Shown: positions 48,440-60,498, numbered from the stretch's first letter. The stretch: DNA of 62,244 nucleotides from Nemertoderma westbladi (GCA_032718475.1 JAUCBJ010003542.1:1-62244), one strand, 5' to 3'. Made by a program: numbers and translations. Notes: generated from the letters alone by a model not told the origin.

Positions 48440-48700
48440 CCGTACCCAAAACAAAAGCAAAAAGCAAAAGCGTACCCAAAACTTCAATATTATAAATTTC
48501 CTGTGAAGAGCCAATGGAATTACACCTGACTCGGCCTCTATACCATGAAATTTGGAGTAGGCCCTACTTGATTTCACACCCATTATGCGTTTAAGAAAAG
48601 ATAGTTGGACTCTTTCAACATCTCTGGCTGCGTGAAAACCCAAACTTCTGCACCGTAGTTCAGAATTGGTAGTATAAAAGAGTTGTGAATAGTTTCATAA
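48440..48700 (-). pseudogene. Second LINE type, C-terminal fragment
   Basis: On the minus strand, HNSFILPILNYGAEVW is followed after a one-base frame break by GFHAARDVERVQLSFLKRIM, GVKSS and VIPLALHRKFIILKFW. This is the thumb/C-terminal pattern of a non-LTR reverse transcriptase, different from the family at 13, 31 and 43 kb. Both ends are missing and the frame is broken. Confidence 0.7.
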
Positions 48701-49509
48701 GAAGGTCTAATGAAATGTTCAAAAGTTGGTTTAAGTGGGGCCTATATACTTATAGAGCGAGACCATACTGTAGCTTTATTGGCTTTCTGCGACAAAGAAG
48801 CTTCCTGACTCCTGAGGAAGAGAACTCAACCCCTAAATAGGTCAAATAATATGCCGAGACAACCTTCACAGGGCATGGCATCCCTAATATGTCCATCTGT
48901 ACGTGTACAGATGCAATGTACTGTACTGTACTGTAGTATGAGTACTGATTGAGATTCTACCCCGTCGGTAAATCATTGTGTTCGTTTTTATCTAAGTTAA
49001 ACTTAAACAAGCGGATAACTTAACGCGAGTTTCCCACTCTGTCCACTGCAGTGCAAAGACTGTGACTGTGGGATCTGTGTTCACCATTATACATATAATT
49101 GGCACATATACCCTTAAACACATTATATATTTCGTCTTCGATATTTACCTTTCGCCATAAGGATTGTTTGTACAACACTCTATACAGTATAATGGGATTT
49201 CGATACACATTATACATTATATTTCGGTACTTGATTTTTGCCGTAAGGGTAACATTTTTCGATTTCGATATTTGGCTTTACCTCAATGTATAAACCGCAC
49301 TATTATTATTGCCTTTGTACGCTGCACCTTACCACAATAAGATTGGGTCTTTTGTTTTTGTGTACGATATACTGTATCATTGAATTAATTTTTCAATTTT
49401 GACATTTAATAACCTTATCATAAACCGTTTTCTCACCCTACTGTACACATTATAAGTACGTTTTTATTGTGCTTTTTGTCTATTTGCGCATAGATCTATT
49501 ACTATTAAT
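48701..49509. other. Intergenic, no supported gene
   Basis: AT-rich sequence with repeated CATTATACATTATA-like and TTTCGAT words and no coding evidence. Confidence 0.4.
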
Positions 49510-49607
49510 GCTGTTGTACTCTGCGTTTTTCACCATCGGAGGTTTCTGTTTTGTATTTGTGCACAATATACTTCGGAAGTAACCACGCTATCTCTAAAGC
49601 CTACTGT

Positions 49608-51690
49608 CAGGCCCGTATGGTGATAATAATATCTGGGGGGGCAGAGGCCAAATCTGGGGGGGCAAACCCATAACTGGGATTTGGTGAGCATACAACAAAG
49701 TGAGAGTTAATTTAGTACATACCCAAAGTATAATCAATATTGTTGAAAGGTGTGTGGGGCGAGCCACGAAGTTGGCGGAGCCTTGGTGAATTGACACTGT
49801 TAAGGAGAATGTCAATAATGGCAAATAGTTGTTGACGTAACTATTTTGACATTCAAATAAGGCAGAATTTATTTAAAGCTGTCGAATTGAAAATTTTGTA
49901 GGCATAAATATGTCCAAAACTTGACATTATTTAGCGACATTAAATGTCATTAAATTAAACATTAAATGTCCTCCCGTTTCTTTGCTTTTAATCCGTTCAA
50001 CCTGAAACATGACAGAATTGTACTCGACCATTAGCTGTGTCATTTAAACTTTTTCTGAGGTCTTAGCGCTTCGTTTCTCAAATAGATGATTCCTTTGAGG
50101 TCAATTTTGACCTCAGGTAAATGAGAGGGTTGGGGTGGTTCAAAAAAACTTTTGTCGAATTTAAACTGAGTTTGCACATCTGATGTCATCAAATGAGCCC
50201 AGACTTCGATAGATACCAAAATTTTGATTTGGGGATGACAGGGATACCTAAAGTGTGTTCTTCGCGCAGCACGTGACATGAACTTATGTAAGTGTAATCT
50301 TGAAAGAAAAATAAGCAAAATCTAAGCGGATGCCCTTGATCACTTTAGACCAGCCTAGAGGCAGGCTTGAAAACTGCAGTCGATTTAACCCTTGTGCTCT
50401 CTTTGAGGTCATTTTTGACCCATCGAAGATTTAAACTTACACAATTTTATCACACATTGATATTTTATCTCGAAATTTTGTGACAATTACAGATAATGTG
50501 AAGTCCGGCACAAGTCAAAATTAGCGCCTTGATGCGATATTGACAAATACCTGACAAATATCTCAAAAACTATTCGCTTTATGCTTGTTTTGAAGGTGTC
50601 TACAACAACTAAATCGGTCATTGCTATTCTAAATGAGCATAATATCAATGCAGTAGGAATACTAGAAGTTGATCATCACAAAATGGGGAATATGACTCAC
50701 TTGTGCCAAGGGCTGGAACTGGCCATGTGCATTTTGGAATATTTACTGTCATCCCCAAATCAAAATTTTGGTATCTATCTAAGATTGGGCCCATTTGATG
50801 ACATCTGATTTGCGAACTGAGTTGAAATCAAAAATGTTTTTCGTTGATATTGAATGGTACAGGTACAAATCACGATGAGGTGAAATTTGACCTCAAAGTC
50901 AATATGTGTAGGCCCCTATAAATTGTAAAATTGAATAGACCCCCTTGCAAATTTTTACATTTTTGTTTTTCTAATTGAGAAGTACTATAAAATATTAAAT
51001 GTCACAAAATTTCGAGATAAAATATCAATGTGTGATAAAATTGTGTAAGTTTAAATCTTCGATGGGTCAAAAATGACCCCAAAGAGAGCACAAGGGTTAA
51101 ATCGACTGCAGTTTTCAAACCTGCCTTTAGGCTGGTGTAAAGTGATCAAGGGCATCCGCTTAGATTTTGCTTATTTTTCTTTGAAGATTACACTTACATA
51201 AGTTTATGTCACGTGCTGCGTGAAGGACCCACTTCAGGTATAATATGGTTAAGGTTAAGTTACAACAAATTATAGCTATGGATAGCAGCGCAGGCAACCC
51301 TCAGCGCTAAGCCTTTTAGCTGCAAGCTAGCTCCCAAACTACAAGCAAATAGACAATGGGTCAACGGTCAACAACAAACAACCCCTCCACCCTGGTAGCC
51401 AATGAGAGAACCTAGAGCTTTCGAGTATTTTTAGTAATTATTACAGGTAGGTAGGTATATTAATGTCATGTAGTATTATAGGAATTGGACCAAATGGAAT
51501 GGTGGGGAGTCAGGTCAGGTCAGTGGGCAGGAGTATGTGAATCCAATAATATTGATTACCAACAATATTATTATTAATTAATTGTGAACAAGACGAGTGA
51601 ACAATACATGTCTGGGGGGGCAGTGGGACTTCTCTGGGGGGGCAGTGCCCCCAAAGCCCCCCCCCCCCCCCCCCGCACGATACGGGCCTG
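49608..51690. mobile_element. hAT-type element family C, copy 2 (2083 bp)
   Basis: CAGGCCCGTATGGTGATAAT at the left and TACGGGCCTG at the right. The flanks CCTACTGT and CCCACTAA match at only five of eight positions, so the target duplication is eroded. It has an extra inverted block (50255-50390) that copy 1 lacks. Confidence 0.85.
50389..51096. mobile_element. Nested inverted-repeat unit with TTAA borders
   Basis: TTAA followed by CCCTTGTGCTCTCTTTGAGG at the left, mirrored by CCCCAAAGAGAGCACAAGGG and TTAA at the right, 708 bp. CCC ends with TTAA borders recall piggyBac-type elements. However, the inverted symmetry continues about 130 bp outside the TTAA, so the true unit may be a larger foldback. 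The same structure is at 55658-56365. Confidence 0.5.
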
Positions 51691-52251
51691 CCCACTAACT
51701 AACTATATCTGGTATTTACTTTATTTTGATTTAATGATGTTTCTGTTCCTTATTTAATAATGATAGTTCTAGTTAAACTACTGTATGTATATTTCTATTT
51801 CTCACCATTTATGCTATTTAAGTACCCTTATTAGTTTATGACAGAACCCTGTATTATAAAAGAGACGGAATTTTGATTTGGTGGTGGGATGCAATAATTT
51901 TAACTTTATACATTCCTAATACCGCATTATAGTCTGAAGTAGCCCGGTTAGGGTGAAAACGTTCACTAATAAGAAGTGTTTTCATACAACCAGCATAGAC
52001 CCCAACACTTACCCAAACTCTGTTTTGTTTTGGTAATTATTATTTATATATGGTCACCCTCAGCCTCACCCTCAGCCTCAGCCTCACCCTCAGCCTCAGC
52101 CTAGGCTTCAGCCTCAGGACCATTCATTACCCATTCATTATGCATTTAAAATAGGATCAAGTTGACTTTATTTGTCTAATTAAACATATTATTATGAAAT
52201 TACATCATTAATACGACTAAACATAATAAATATTTCAAACATCAGTTATAA
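51691..52251. other. Non-coding part of duplication copy A
   Basis: Contains a short (CAGCCTCACCCT)n minisatellite at 52060-52118 and AT-rich sequence. No gene is supported. Confidence 0.5.
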
Positions 52252-52911
52252 TTAATGTCTCGCATTAACTGTACGACTGTTCATACACCTAGGTCGATAT
52301 ACAACAGTTGCTGGAGATATACCTTTTCCATTCCCTACTCTGATTTTCTGTCCATTTTCATTGTCATTCTCCTCTGATTCTTCTTCACTGCCATCGCTAC
52401 TCTCCTCTGATTCTTCCTCACTGTCATCGCTACTCTCCTCCGATTCATCCTCATCACTCTCATTTCCATCATTATCACTCTCCTTATGCAAATGTATCTG
52501 CATTATATTCAATTGTCTAATTATTTTCTGCAATTTATTTTTATTTCCTAATATATGTCTTAATATCTCCTAATTATCTGAGTCATTCTCCTCCCCACTT
52601 TCATGTTCCGCGACTTCTTTCTCGCTCTCATTTTCTTCATCACCACTCTCATTTTCTTCTTCCTCTATCTCACTCTCTGTTTCATCATTCTCAACCTTTT
52701 CACTTTCCTCTGATTTATCATCTTCCTCACTCTCATCATCCTTTTCACTATGTGGCTGTTTCTGTATATTTTTCAAAATGTTCATGATTTTCTCGAATTT
52801 ATGTCCCATCATTTGTTTAATCTCAAGAAAGTCACTCTCAACTCTCTTTTTGTTCTCATCTCCACTAAAAATATCATCATTATTTTTTAATTTCTTTGGA
52901 GAAGGTTCCAT
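52252..52911 (-). CDS. Acidic Glu/Ser/Asp-rich protein, interrupted by one TAG
   Basis: The frame opens with MEPSPKKLKNNDDIFSG, has a short helical stretch (FLEIKQMMGHKFEKIMNILK), then a long acidic tract. A single in-frame TAG at 52570-52572 interrupts it, and the same frame continues to a stop before 52252, with NKLQKIIRQLNIMQIHLHKE, a second acidic tract and NGQKIRVGNGKGISP. Whether the TAG is a true lesion or the natural end of a first protein is undecided. Its ATG overlaps the stop of a zinc-finger micro-ORF as TAATG. I do not recognise the family; association with a mobile element is likely given its duplication and context. Confidence 0.5.
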
Positions 52912-53000
52912 TACACCTTTCTATGTATACTCATATGGCGGGATATATTGTCTCGTCTCATTTCTTTATCACAAACCATGCACTTTTCATAACTAGACAT
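52911..53000 (-). CDS. C2H2 zinc-finger micro-ORF (29 aa)
   Basis: ATG at 53000 opens a 29-codon frame with a complete finger: CMVCDKEMRRDNISRHMSIH, that is Cys-x2-Cys-x11-His-x3-His. The stop TAA overlaps the ATG of the acidic ORF (TAATG). It may be the first exon, or the first half of a frame-shifted gene, encoding a finger plus acidic protein. It is absent from the second duplicated copy, which breaks off inside the acidic ORF. Confidence 0.5.
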   Translation of the reverse strand: MSSYEKCMVCDKEMRRDNISRHMSIHRKV

Positions 53001-53828
53001 TTTATGAAAGAAAACTGTATTATGTTTTTAAATGTCTACATCATCGTGTCTGCACGGTACTTCATATAGCGCCCCATTTGGAGATTTCCAGTGAATGTTT
53101 GGATTTGACCTGACCAAATTGGTTTACTACGGAAGATCCGCAGTGGGCACACCTGAGTGGGTGTGGGCCACTCGGAATCAAACGAGGCGGCGCACATATT
53201 GACATTTGGCGAATGTACATTTCTTACAGTAGGGGGTCACTGGGTTAAGAGTTTTTACGGTATACTTAATATGAGCATAAAGAAGAAAGTGTTGGCGATG
53301 TATCTGAAAATAAATAAATAAACGTTGCTCTTTGTCTCTCTCAAGTTGATTTGGATCGGTCCTACGAATTACCCAAAAAAACACAAAATTACCCAAAAAT
53401 ACACAAAAGAACACAAAAAAACGCAAAAATCTACCCAAAAAAACACAATAAAACACAAAAAAACACAATACCACCCAAAAAACTTACCCAAAAAGACAAA
53501 CATAATTTATATCCTATAGCAGGGATATAGCAGTATAGGGTTGGAAAAATAAGACTGTAACCTGTGTTCTTTGGTTATCGTTTATTGTTTTGATTAGAAA
53601 AGCCTGCTACTGTAACCTGCTCCTTTCCATTAATTAAGAAATCTGATTTTGTAAGCTGTCTGGCAGTCTGGGTGGGTAGGCTTACCGGTAAACCGGTGGC
53701 AGTAGGTCATTAAATGAATCATCAAATGAACAAAATATAATATTTTGAAAAAAGTGAAAATTGAAAACTGAAAATTCTTCTTGTTTGACATTCCCCTTCT
53801 CAGTATGCCTCTCAACCGTACCGGCGTC
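53001..53828. other. Intergenic with A-rich simple repeat
   Basis: An (ACACAAAAA)n-like stretch at 53370-53500 and one dispersed TTTATTGTTTTGATTAGAA repeat at 53579-53600, with the associated AATAAGACTGTAACCTG block upstream. No gene. Confidence 0.55.
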
Positions 53829-54148
53829 TCATCCGGACCCTCCGTTACACCAGTTCTGGTTCTGTCGTCCGGTCCCTGTAAGTGGGGTATTAACAAACGT
53901 TTCCATAACTTCTGGCTCCTCGTAAATACTACCCGAGCCAGCCTCACTCTCTGATAGTCCCAACTGCGCCAGTTCTAATCGGCGCTTCTGCTTGGCCTGA
54001 TAGTGCATAAGCCCCCCTAGCCGGGCATGCATATCATACCGCATACGTTTTCCCGCTCTCTCTCTCTGGTTGGCCAACTCTGCCTCTCTCGTCTCCCGCT
54101 CTCTACGCTCGTTCTCTATTTTTGCCTCCCGTTCCTCGCGCTCCCTAC
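53829..54148 (-). pseudogene. Truncated charged coiled-coil protein fragment
   Basis: An open frame without a visible start runs from the edge of the repeat at 54149. It encodes a heptad-like Arg/Glu-rich helix (REREEREAKIENERRERE), then MRYDMHARLGGLMHYQAKQK and LELAQLGLSESEAGSGS. Such charged helices are common in second proteins of DNA transposons, but I cannot identify this one. The N-terminal part was probably lost when the 54149 element inserted, and the C-terminal end may be intronic read-through. Confidence 0.4.
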
Positions 54149-54600
54149 ACCCAGCAAAGTCATAGCATGATAAGTCGCTGATAAATTGCTACTAATTTCG
54201 CCGGCTAATACCCTGCTAATTTCGCCGGATAAAAGCCGGCTTTTTGGTTCCAATGTTCTTAAAGGTTTCGAAGGGTGGATTTCGAAGAGAAATATCCATC
54301 GTTTAGTAGACTATTAGCCTTCGATTAGTAGTTTACGAAGCATATTCGAAGGATAATTCGAAGACAAAAATGCTTCGTTTAGTAGACTATTCGCCTGCGA
54401 TTAGAAGTTTATTTAGCATTTTTCGAAGGATGATTTCGAAGATAAAAATGCTTCGTTTAGTAGACTATTAGCCTTCAATTAGAAGTTTACGAAGCATTTT
54501 CGAAGGATAATTTCATACATTATTAGAAGCATTTTCGAAGCATAAAAAATACTATTTTTCGAAGAAAAAAAATGTAACTGAAACAATCACTGGAACTGCC
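54149..54600 (+). repeat. ACCCAGCAAAGTCA family repeat, copy 1
   Basis: Starts ACCCAGCAAAGTCA, then AAATTGCTACTAATTTCGCC and multiple GAAGGATAATTCGAAG / TTAGTAGACTATT units. A second copy begins with the same 14 bp at 60499. No right terminal repeat was found. Confidence 0.6.
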
Positions 54601-54875
54601 TGTGGATGCTTTGATGAAGAGGGAGGGGGTATTAGCCTATACCTACTGTAGTAGCCTACCGTATCCTACCCTACACCCTACTTCCCTATCCTACAATACG
54701 TTATACACTTATTAATGGAAGCGGCTGAGTATATAGAGAAATATATAATCAATATATATTTGAGGGTATCTATGGAAGCTGTTGTACTCTGCGTTTTTCA
54801 CCATCGGAGGTTTCTGTTTTGTATTTGTGCACAATATACTTCGGAAGTAACCACGCTATCTCTAAAGCCTACTGT

Positions 54876-56955
54876 CAGGCCCGTATGGTGATCATAATAT
54901 CTGGGGGGGCAGAGGCCAAATCTGGGGGGGCAAACCCATAACTGGGATTTGGTGAGCATACAACAAAGTGAGAGTTAATTTAGTACATACCCAAAGTATA
55001 ATCAATATTGTTGAAAGGTGTGTGGGGCGAGCCACGAAGTTGGCGGAGCCTTGGTGAATTGACACTGTTAAGGAAAATGTCAATAATGGCAAATAGTTGT
55101 TGACGTAACTATTTTGACATTCAAATAAGGCAGAATTTATTTAAAGCTGTCGAATTGAAAATTTTGTAGGCATAAATATGTCCAAAACTTGACATTATTT
55201 AGCGACATTAAATGTCATTAAATTAAACATTAAATGTCCTCCCGTTTCTTTGCTTTTAATCCGTTCAACCTGAAACATGACAGAATTGTACTCGACCATT
55301 AGCTGTGTCATTTAAACTTTTTCTGAGGTCTTAGCGCTTCGTTTCTCAAATAGATGATTCCTTTGAGGTCAATTTTGACCTCAGGTAAATGAGAGGGTTG
55401 GGGTGGTTCAAAAAAACTTTTTGTCGAATTTAAACTGAGTTTGCACATCTGATGTCATCAAATGAGCCCAGACTTCGATAGATACCAAAATTTTGATTTG
55501 GGGATGACAGGGATACCTAAAGTGTGTTCTTCGCGCAGCACGTGACATGAACTTATGTAAGTGTAATCTTGAAAGAAAAATAAGCAAAATCTAAGCGGAT
55601 GCCCTTGATCACTTTAGACCAGCCTAGAGGCAGGCTTGAAAACTGCAGTCGATTTAACCCTTGTGCTCTCTTTGAGGTCATTTTTGACCCATCGAAGATT
55701 TAAACTTACACAATTTTATCACACATTGATATTTTATCTCGAAATTTTGTGACAATTACAGATAATGTGAAGTCCGGCACAAGTCAAAAATAGCGCCTTG
55801 ATGCGATATTGACAAATACCTGACAAATATCTCAAAAACTATTCGCTTTATGCTTGTTTTGAAGGTGTCTACAACAACTAAATCGGTCATTGCTATTCTA
55901 AATGAGCATAATATCAATGCAGTAGGAATACTAGAAGTTGATCATCACAAAATGGGGAATATGACTCACTTGTGCCAAGGGCTGGAACTGGCCATGTGCA
56001 TTTTGGAATATTTACTGTCATCCCCAAATCAAAATTTTGGTATCTATCTAAGATTGGGCCCATTTGATGACATCTGATTTGCGAACTGATTTGAAATCAA
56101 AAATGTTTTTCGTTGATATTGAATGGTACAGGTACAAATCACGATGAGGTGAAATTTGACCTCAATGTCAATATGTGTAGGCCCCTATAAATTGTAAAAT
56201 TGAATAGACCCCCTTGCAAATTTTTACATTTTTGTTTTTCTAATTGAGAAGTACTATAAAATATTAAATGTCACAAAATTTCGAGATAAAATATCAATGT
56301 GTGATAAAATTGTGTAAGTTTAAATCTTCGATGGGTCAAAAATGACCCCAAAGAGAGCACAAGGGTTAAATCGACTGCAGTTTTCAAACCTGCCTTTAGG
56401 CTGGTGTAAAGTGATCAAGGGCATCCGCTTAGATTTTGCTTATTTTTCTTTGAAGATTACACTTACATAAGTTTATGTCACGTGCTGCGTGAAGGACCCA
56501 CTTCAGGTATAATATGGTTAAGGTTAAGTTACAACAAATTATAGCTATGGATACCAGCGCAAGCAACCCTCAGCGCCAAGCCTTTTAGCTGCAAGCTGGC
56601 TCCCAAACTACAAGCAAATAGACAATGGGTCAACGGTCAACAACAAACAACCCCTCCACCCTGGTAGCCAATGAGAGAACCTAGAGCTTTCGAGTATTTT
56701 TAGTAATTATTACAGGTAGGTAGGTATATTAATGTCATGTAGTATTATAGGAATTGGACCAAATGGAATGGTGGGGAGTCAGGTCAGGTCAGTGGGCAGG
56801 AGTATGTGAATCCAATAATATTGATTACCAACAATATTATTATTAATTAATTGTGAACAAGACGAGTGAACAATACATGTCTGGGGGGGCAGTGGGACTT
56901 CTCTGGGGGGGCAGTGCCCCCAAAGCCCCCCCCCCCCCCGCACGATACGGGCCTG
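54876..56955. mobile_element. hAT-type element family C, copy 3 (2080 bp)
   Basis: Same ends and same flanks as copy 2, hence duplicated with it and not an independent insertion. Confidence 0.88.
55658..56365. mobile_element. Nested inverted-repeat unit with TTAA borders, copy 3
   Basis: Counterpart of 50389-51096 with the same length (708 bp) and TTAA on both sides. Confidence 0.5.
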
Positions 56956-57522
56956 CCCACTAACTAACTATATCTGGTATTTACTTTATTTTGATTTAAT
57001 GATGTTTATGTTCCTTATTTAATAATGATAGTTCTAGTTAAACTACTGTATGTATATTTCTATTTCTCCCCATTTATGCTATTTAAGTACCCTTATTAGT
57101 TTATGACAGAACCCTGTATTATAAAAGAGACGGAATTTTGATTTGGTGGTGGGATGCAATAATTTTAACTTTATACATTCCTAATACCGCATTATAGTCT
57201 GAAGTAGCCCGGTTAGGGTGAAAACGTTCACTAATAAGAAGTGTTTTCATACAACCAGCATAGACCCCAACACTTACCCAAACTCTGTTTTGTTTTGGTA
57301 ATTATTATTTATATATGGTCACCCTCAGCCTCACCCTCAGCCTCAGCCTCACCCTCAGCCTCAGCCTCAGCCTAGGCTTCAGCCTCAGGACCATTCATTA
57401 CCCATTCATTATGCATTTAAAATAGGATCAAGTTGACTTTATTTGTCTAATTAAACATATTATTATGAAATTACATCATTAATACGACTAAACATAATAA
57501 ATATTTCAAACATCAGTTATAA

Positions 57523-57950
57523 TTAATGTCTCGCATTAACTGTACGACTGTTCATACACCTAGGTCGATATACAACAGTTGCTGGAGATATACCTTTTCC
57601 ATTCCCTACTCTGATTTTCTGTCCATTTTCATTGTCATTCTCCTCTGATTCTTCTTCACTGCCATCGCTACTCTCCTCTGCTTCTTCTACACTAGCATCA
57701 TTACTCTCCTCCGATTCATCCTCATCACTCTCATTTCCATCATTATCACTCTCCTTATGCAAATGTATCTGCATTATATTCAATTGTCTAATTATTTTCT
57801 GCAATTTATTTTTATTTCCTAATATACAGTATGTCTTAATATCTCCTAATTATCTGAGTCATTCTCCTCCCCACTTTCATGTTCCGCGACTTCTTTCTCG
57901 CTCTCATTTTCTTCATCACCACTCTCATTTTCTTCTTCCTCTATCTCACT
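57523..57950 (-). pseudogene. Truncated copy of the acidic-protein ORF
   Basis: Corresponds to 52252-52674. It lacks the start and zinc finger, keeps the in-frame TAG, and has a 4-5-bp insertion near 57828 and several substitutions in the acidic tract (SNDASVEEAEE for SSDDSEEESEE). Confidence 0.75.
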
Positions 57951-59573
57951 GTAAAAGCTTCTGTGGGATCTAACTGGCCCCTTTTGCTTCGCAATCCAGT
58001 TTCCCCCCAGGCGCTGGAATACTCTAAAAAGGTTCTCTAACTGTATATATATTCCCCTCGCCCGCAAGGTACCGTTACAGGTGTTTTAACGGACATAAAA
58101 GTCATTCTGCTATACGTGTTTTGGCGGACATGGTAAGGCAAAAAACCTGTAATGCACCAACTACCTTTCACAGCTTAGCCGTGATGATTCATATTACGAC
58201 ATCTAACAGCTGGTTGCTGACATGGAAACAGCCATTGGATGCATGGTTCTTTGTTTGGCTTGAGCCAATCAGAGCGATTTTTCCTGTTGACGTGTAGCTT
58301 TTCGGTCGATCATAAGGAGAGTGTTCAGTCTTACTGCTTTTACTTGATACTTTGTTGTTATTGCTGTCTAAGCCAGAAACACCGGCTTTTTGGGAAGAAC
58401 TCTAGTAAACTGCTTAAATTATCGAAAGTATAAACTGTTACCTACTCACTTACTCAATAACTCACTAATTAACATGCTCACTTAATTTAATTGCATTAAT
58501 CATATTGTTTGTACTGTTATTTTACCGTCAGTTATTAATTGTACCTATTTGTTGATGGAAATATTGCTCTTTGGATAATACTGATAAATCACCCAAATTC
58601 CCAATTTTCTTGATACACTACAGGTTAGAGAGACCGGCTATACATAACAATTGCGATTTATATTAATGTGGTGTGTATTGAATCCAATGTTATTTAGCAG
58701 ACCCTACGTGAGTCAATTGCTGCTCTCTTTATGTGTGATCAAATATACTGACGGTCGGCAGAATAGTGTGTATGATTGTGATTGGTAACAAAGTATTTCC
58801 TAAAGAATACGCTTTATACTTCAATCATAAGCAGTATCGTTGCGTTTTAGTATAAGTCTTAGTTCTGTTTAAATAGATAAAGCGCCACGTCCTAAAGGAA
58901 CTGTTAATATTTCCCGAAAGCCAATAATATCTGTCAGAGATTAATTATTAACGATCTATCGAATAATACAGTAGGTATACACTGCAACCTTACACTGCAA
59001 TAATAAAATTTAAGCATCCGAATTCAGCCTCCCGGGTGTAGATCCATCGGGTGAATGATCGCGCATGGGCTGCCTTCGGCTAATGTTTTGCGTATTAGCA
59101 TAAAATATTGTCGTATGCTAAAGTGGTTTTAATTAACTAAAAGACATATAAATTTTGGCAGGTTAAACTGCTAAAGGTCTTCAAAAGCGCGAACAGTAAC
59201 AGTTTATAATCTTATTGCAGTAGGCAATAAGGTTGCAAAATACCGTAGTGACTGGTAAAACTGAACCGGTGCTTCTGTAGGTCAGTAGGCCTAACTGTCA
59301 TCACCGGTACCGGTACTGCTGTACAAGTACATTTAGTATTATTCGATTTTGATTATTGTATACTGGTAGGTCTTAGTACTTAATCAGGGACTGCAGCCCT
59401 GAATTTTTATTGAGATTTTACCTATTTCTGTCGGTTTTATTTCCTAGTAAGTTAATATTGAGCAGAAGGCGTGTGACCCTGCTCAGATTGTTCAGATAAT
59501 TGTAGGCTGAGCTGCTGTCTGACTGTTGTTGAGTTTGGAGAGATTACGGCGTGTGTAGAGTTTGTCTGATAAA
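57951..59573. other. Intergenic, no supported gene
   Basis: AT-rich sequence with short open frames lacking motifs. A GC-richer patch at 58240-58440 gave no recognised product. Confidence 0.4.
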
Positions 59574-59980
59574 GTGCCGTTAGTAAGTTGGGGCAGCCAT
59601 ATGCGGTAAGGTCAATCCCCTCTTAAAGAATAAGTCGTACTACCGTGTTAGAACGCATACTAACTAACAGTTTCAGAGTCTGCATATACTGTAGTTTATT
59701 TAGGCTTGATCGTAGTCTGCCAGTGTTTTAGCCTGTGTTTGTTTGTGTGGTCTGTTCAGGTACCGTAATAGTTATTACTCAAATATTTGTAGGCTGGATT
59801 GTTGTCTAGCTATTTTTAGGTCTGAAGGGATTGCTGCGTGTGTAGAGTTGGTCTGATCAAGTGCCGTTAGTAAGTTGGGGCAGCCATAAGCGGTAAGGTC
59901 AATCCCCTCTTAAAGAGTAAGTCGTACTACCGTGTTAGAACGCATACTAACTAACAGTTTCAGAATCTGCACATACTGTG
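59574..59980 (+). repeat. Tandem pair of a conserved 120-bp block
   Basis: 59574-59693 and 59861-59980 differ at about five positions, while the 167 bp between them and their flanks are much less alike. Each block contains GCGGTAAGGTC (donor-like) and TACTAACTAACAGTTTCAG (branch-point/acceptor-like) about 70 nt apart. Neither is open in a long frame. Confidence 0.65.
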
Positions 59981-60498
59981 ATTTGTTTAGGCTTAATAGT
60001 AGTTTGCCAGCGTTTGGTTTGTATTTGTTTGAGTATTCTGTACGGGTAGCGTAATATTTATTATTCAGAGTTTATGCGATTATTCGCAACATTCATGTCC
60101 CCAAGTTTATTCCTACAGTAATTGTGCTTGTTATACATACCGTTATAGTTAAACTAACCCCGGTACTACATCAGGGCTGCTTGGCGTAGGTAAAGACTGA
60201 CGACTTTGTGCTTCGGTCACTCCAGCAGATGCCGTGGTTCTTTTAACTGTTCAAGTATATATAACTACTGATTATTTGTTATACCGGTACTTGTACCTAA
60301 TTTAGGGTTTAGTGTACAGTGCTTTCCGAAGTAATTAGTGTAGGCAGTATATTTGTGTTGTAAAGTGGTTGATAGGCACATTCGTTAGCTCTATTAGCTT
60401 CTGGGTAGGAACAATCCGTGATACATAACGTAGTACCTATAGCGATACGGTTATAGGTCGTCAGGCGGTGGTATTTTCCTATCTGGACAGCGCAGTGT
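59981..60498. other. Intergenic, no supported gene
   Basis: No coding or repeat signal that I can name. Confidence 0.35.

Larger units (their letters stand above)
49510..52674 (+). repeat. Segmental duplication, copy A (3.2 kb)
   Basis: Nearly identical to 54778-57950 in the same orientation; both begin GCTGTTGTACTCTGCG and end at ...CTCTATCTCACT. Both hold a family C hAT element at the same site, so the duplication came after that insertion. Differences are few point changes and small indels, for example 18 against 14 C residues near 51657 and 56926. Confidence 0.93.
54778..57950 (+). repeat. Segmental duplication, copy B (3.2 kb)
   Basis: Direct copy of 49510-52674, 5.27 kb downstream. 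It breaks off within the acidic-protein ORF; beyond 57951 the sequence is unrelated (GTAAAAGCTTCTGTGGG). Confidence 0.93.

Noticed and set aside
50389-51096. Definite piggyBac element
   Set aside because: CCC ends and TTAA borders fit, but inverted symmetry extends beyond the TTAA on both sides, so the borders are not proven; kept only as a tentative nested unit.
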